This document shows positions 5,088 to 5,110 of a stretch of DNA of 5,110 nucleotides, in pieces (positions within the stretch are counted from its first letter, which is position 1; each line of letters starts with the position of its first letter). Under the pieces are notes generated by a model that saw only the letters and a program-made list of their open reading frames with translations, made no database searches and had not been told where the DNA came from. The position numbers and the translations under genes were made by a program. The DNA is from Prevotella sp. (GTDB lineage Bacteria; Bacteroidota; Bacteroidia; Bacteroidales; Bacteroidaceae): the NCBI GenBank assembly GCA_021204565.1, contig JAJPZE010000019.1:1-5110 (forward strand), given 5' to 3'.

Positions 5088-5110
5088 GCTCTTGTTAACC
5101 CTTCAAGAGC
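5088..5110. repeat. Inverted repeat at the window end, upstream of the lipoprotein gene
   Basis: GCTCTTG (5088-5094) and CAAGAGC (5104-5110) are perfect complements around nine bases (TTAACCCTT). The repeat lies 36-58 bases before the lipoprotein start and runs to the last base of the window, so the stem may continue beyond it. It could be an operator or leader hairpin for the lipoprotein gene, or the terminator of a gene outside the window. No promoter element is seen in 5053-5110. Confidence 0.4.

Overview
The window looks like a chromosomal segment from a member of the Bacteroidales (phylum Bacteroidota). The evidence is the 201-residue S4, the 330-residue RNA polymerase alpha and a long-tailed L17. 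The start codons also have A/T-rich leaders instead of Shine-Dalgarno sites, there is one TAnnTTTG-type promoter element, and there is a lipoprotein with an Asp-rich surface-export signal after its cysteine. I cannot name a genus.

Region 1 (1-2219, + strand) is the distal end of the ribosomal 'alpha' operon: rpsD, rpoA and rplQ, with gaps of 12 and 28 bases. It encodes a primary 16S rRNA-binding protein, the alpha subunit of RNA polymerase and a 50S protein, so it is core housekeeping sequence. Two hairpins (2222-2302) follow rplQ and probably mark the end of the operon.

Region 2 (2303-3074, + strand) is a small accessory insert: a promoter-like element, a 5' inverted repeat, and a two-gene cassette. 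The cassette has a 54-codon ORF (2494-2658) overlapping by four bases (ATGA) a 139-residue PIN-domain protein of the VapC type. This is the layout of a type II toxin-antitoxin module. The small protein belongs to no classical antitoxin family that I recognise.

Region 3 (3075-3249) separates convergent genes. It holds an imperfect tandem 46-base repeat and a strong 12-bp hairpin with a T tract on the minus strand, which acts as terminator for the minus-strand genes. Half of that terminator is duplicated in the tandem repeat.

Region 4 (3250-5052, - strand) encodes two envelope proteins read in the order lipoprotein, then outer-membrane beta-barrel protein, 78 bases apart. The lipoprotein is probably surface exposed and of unknown function. 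The barrel protein is of the small porin-like (OMP_b-brl_2) type. They may be co-transcribed and end at the terminator at 3184-3220. The window closes with an inverted repeat (5088-5110) upstream of the lipoprotein.

No RNA gene, insertion sequence or CRISPR array was seen. The least explained parts are the antitoxin-like small protein with its leader repeat, the duplicated terminator, and the lipoprotein's basic C-terminal tail.
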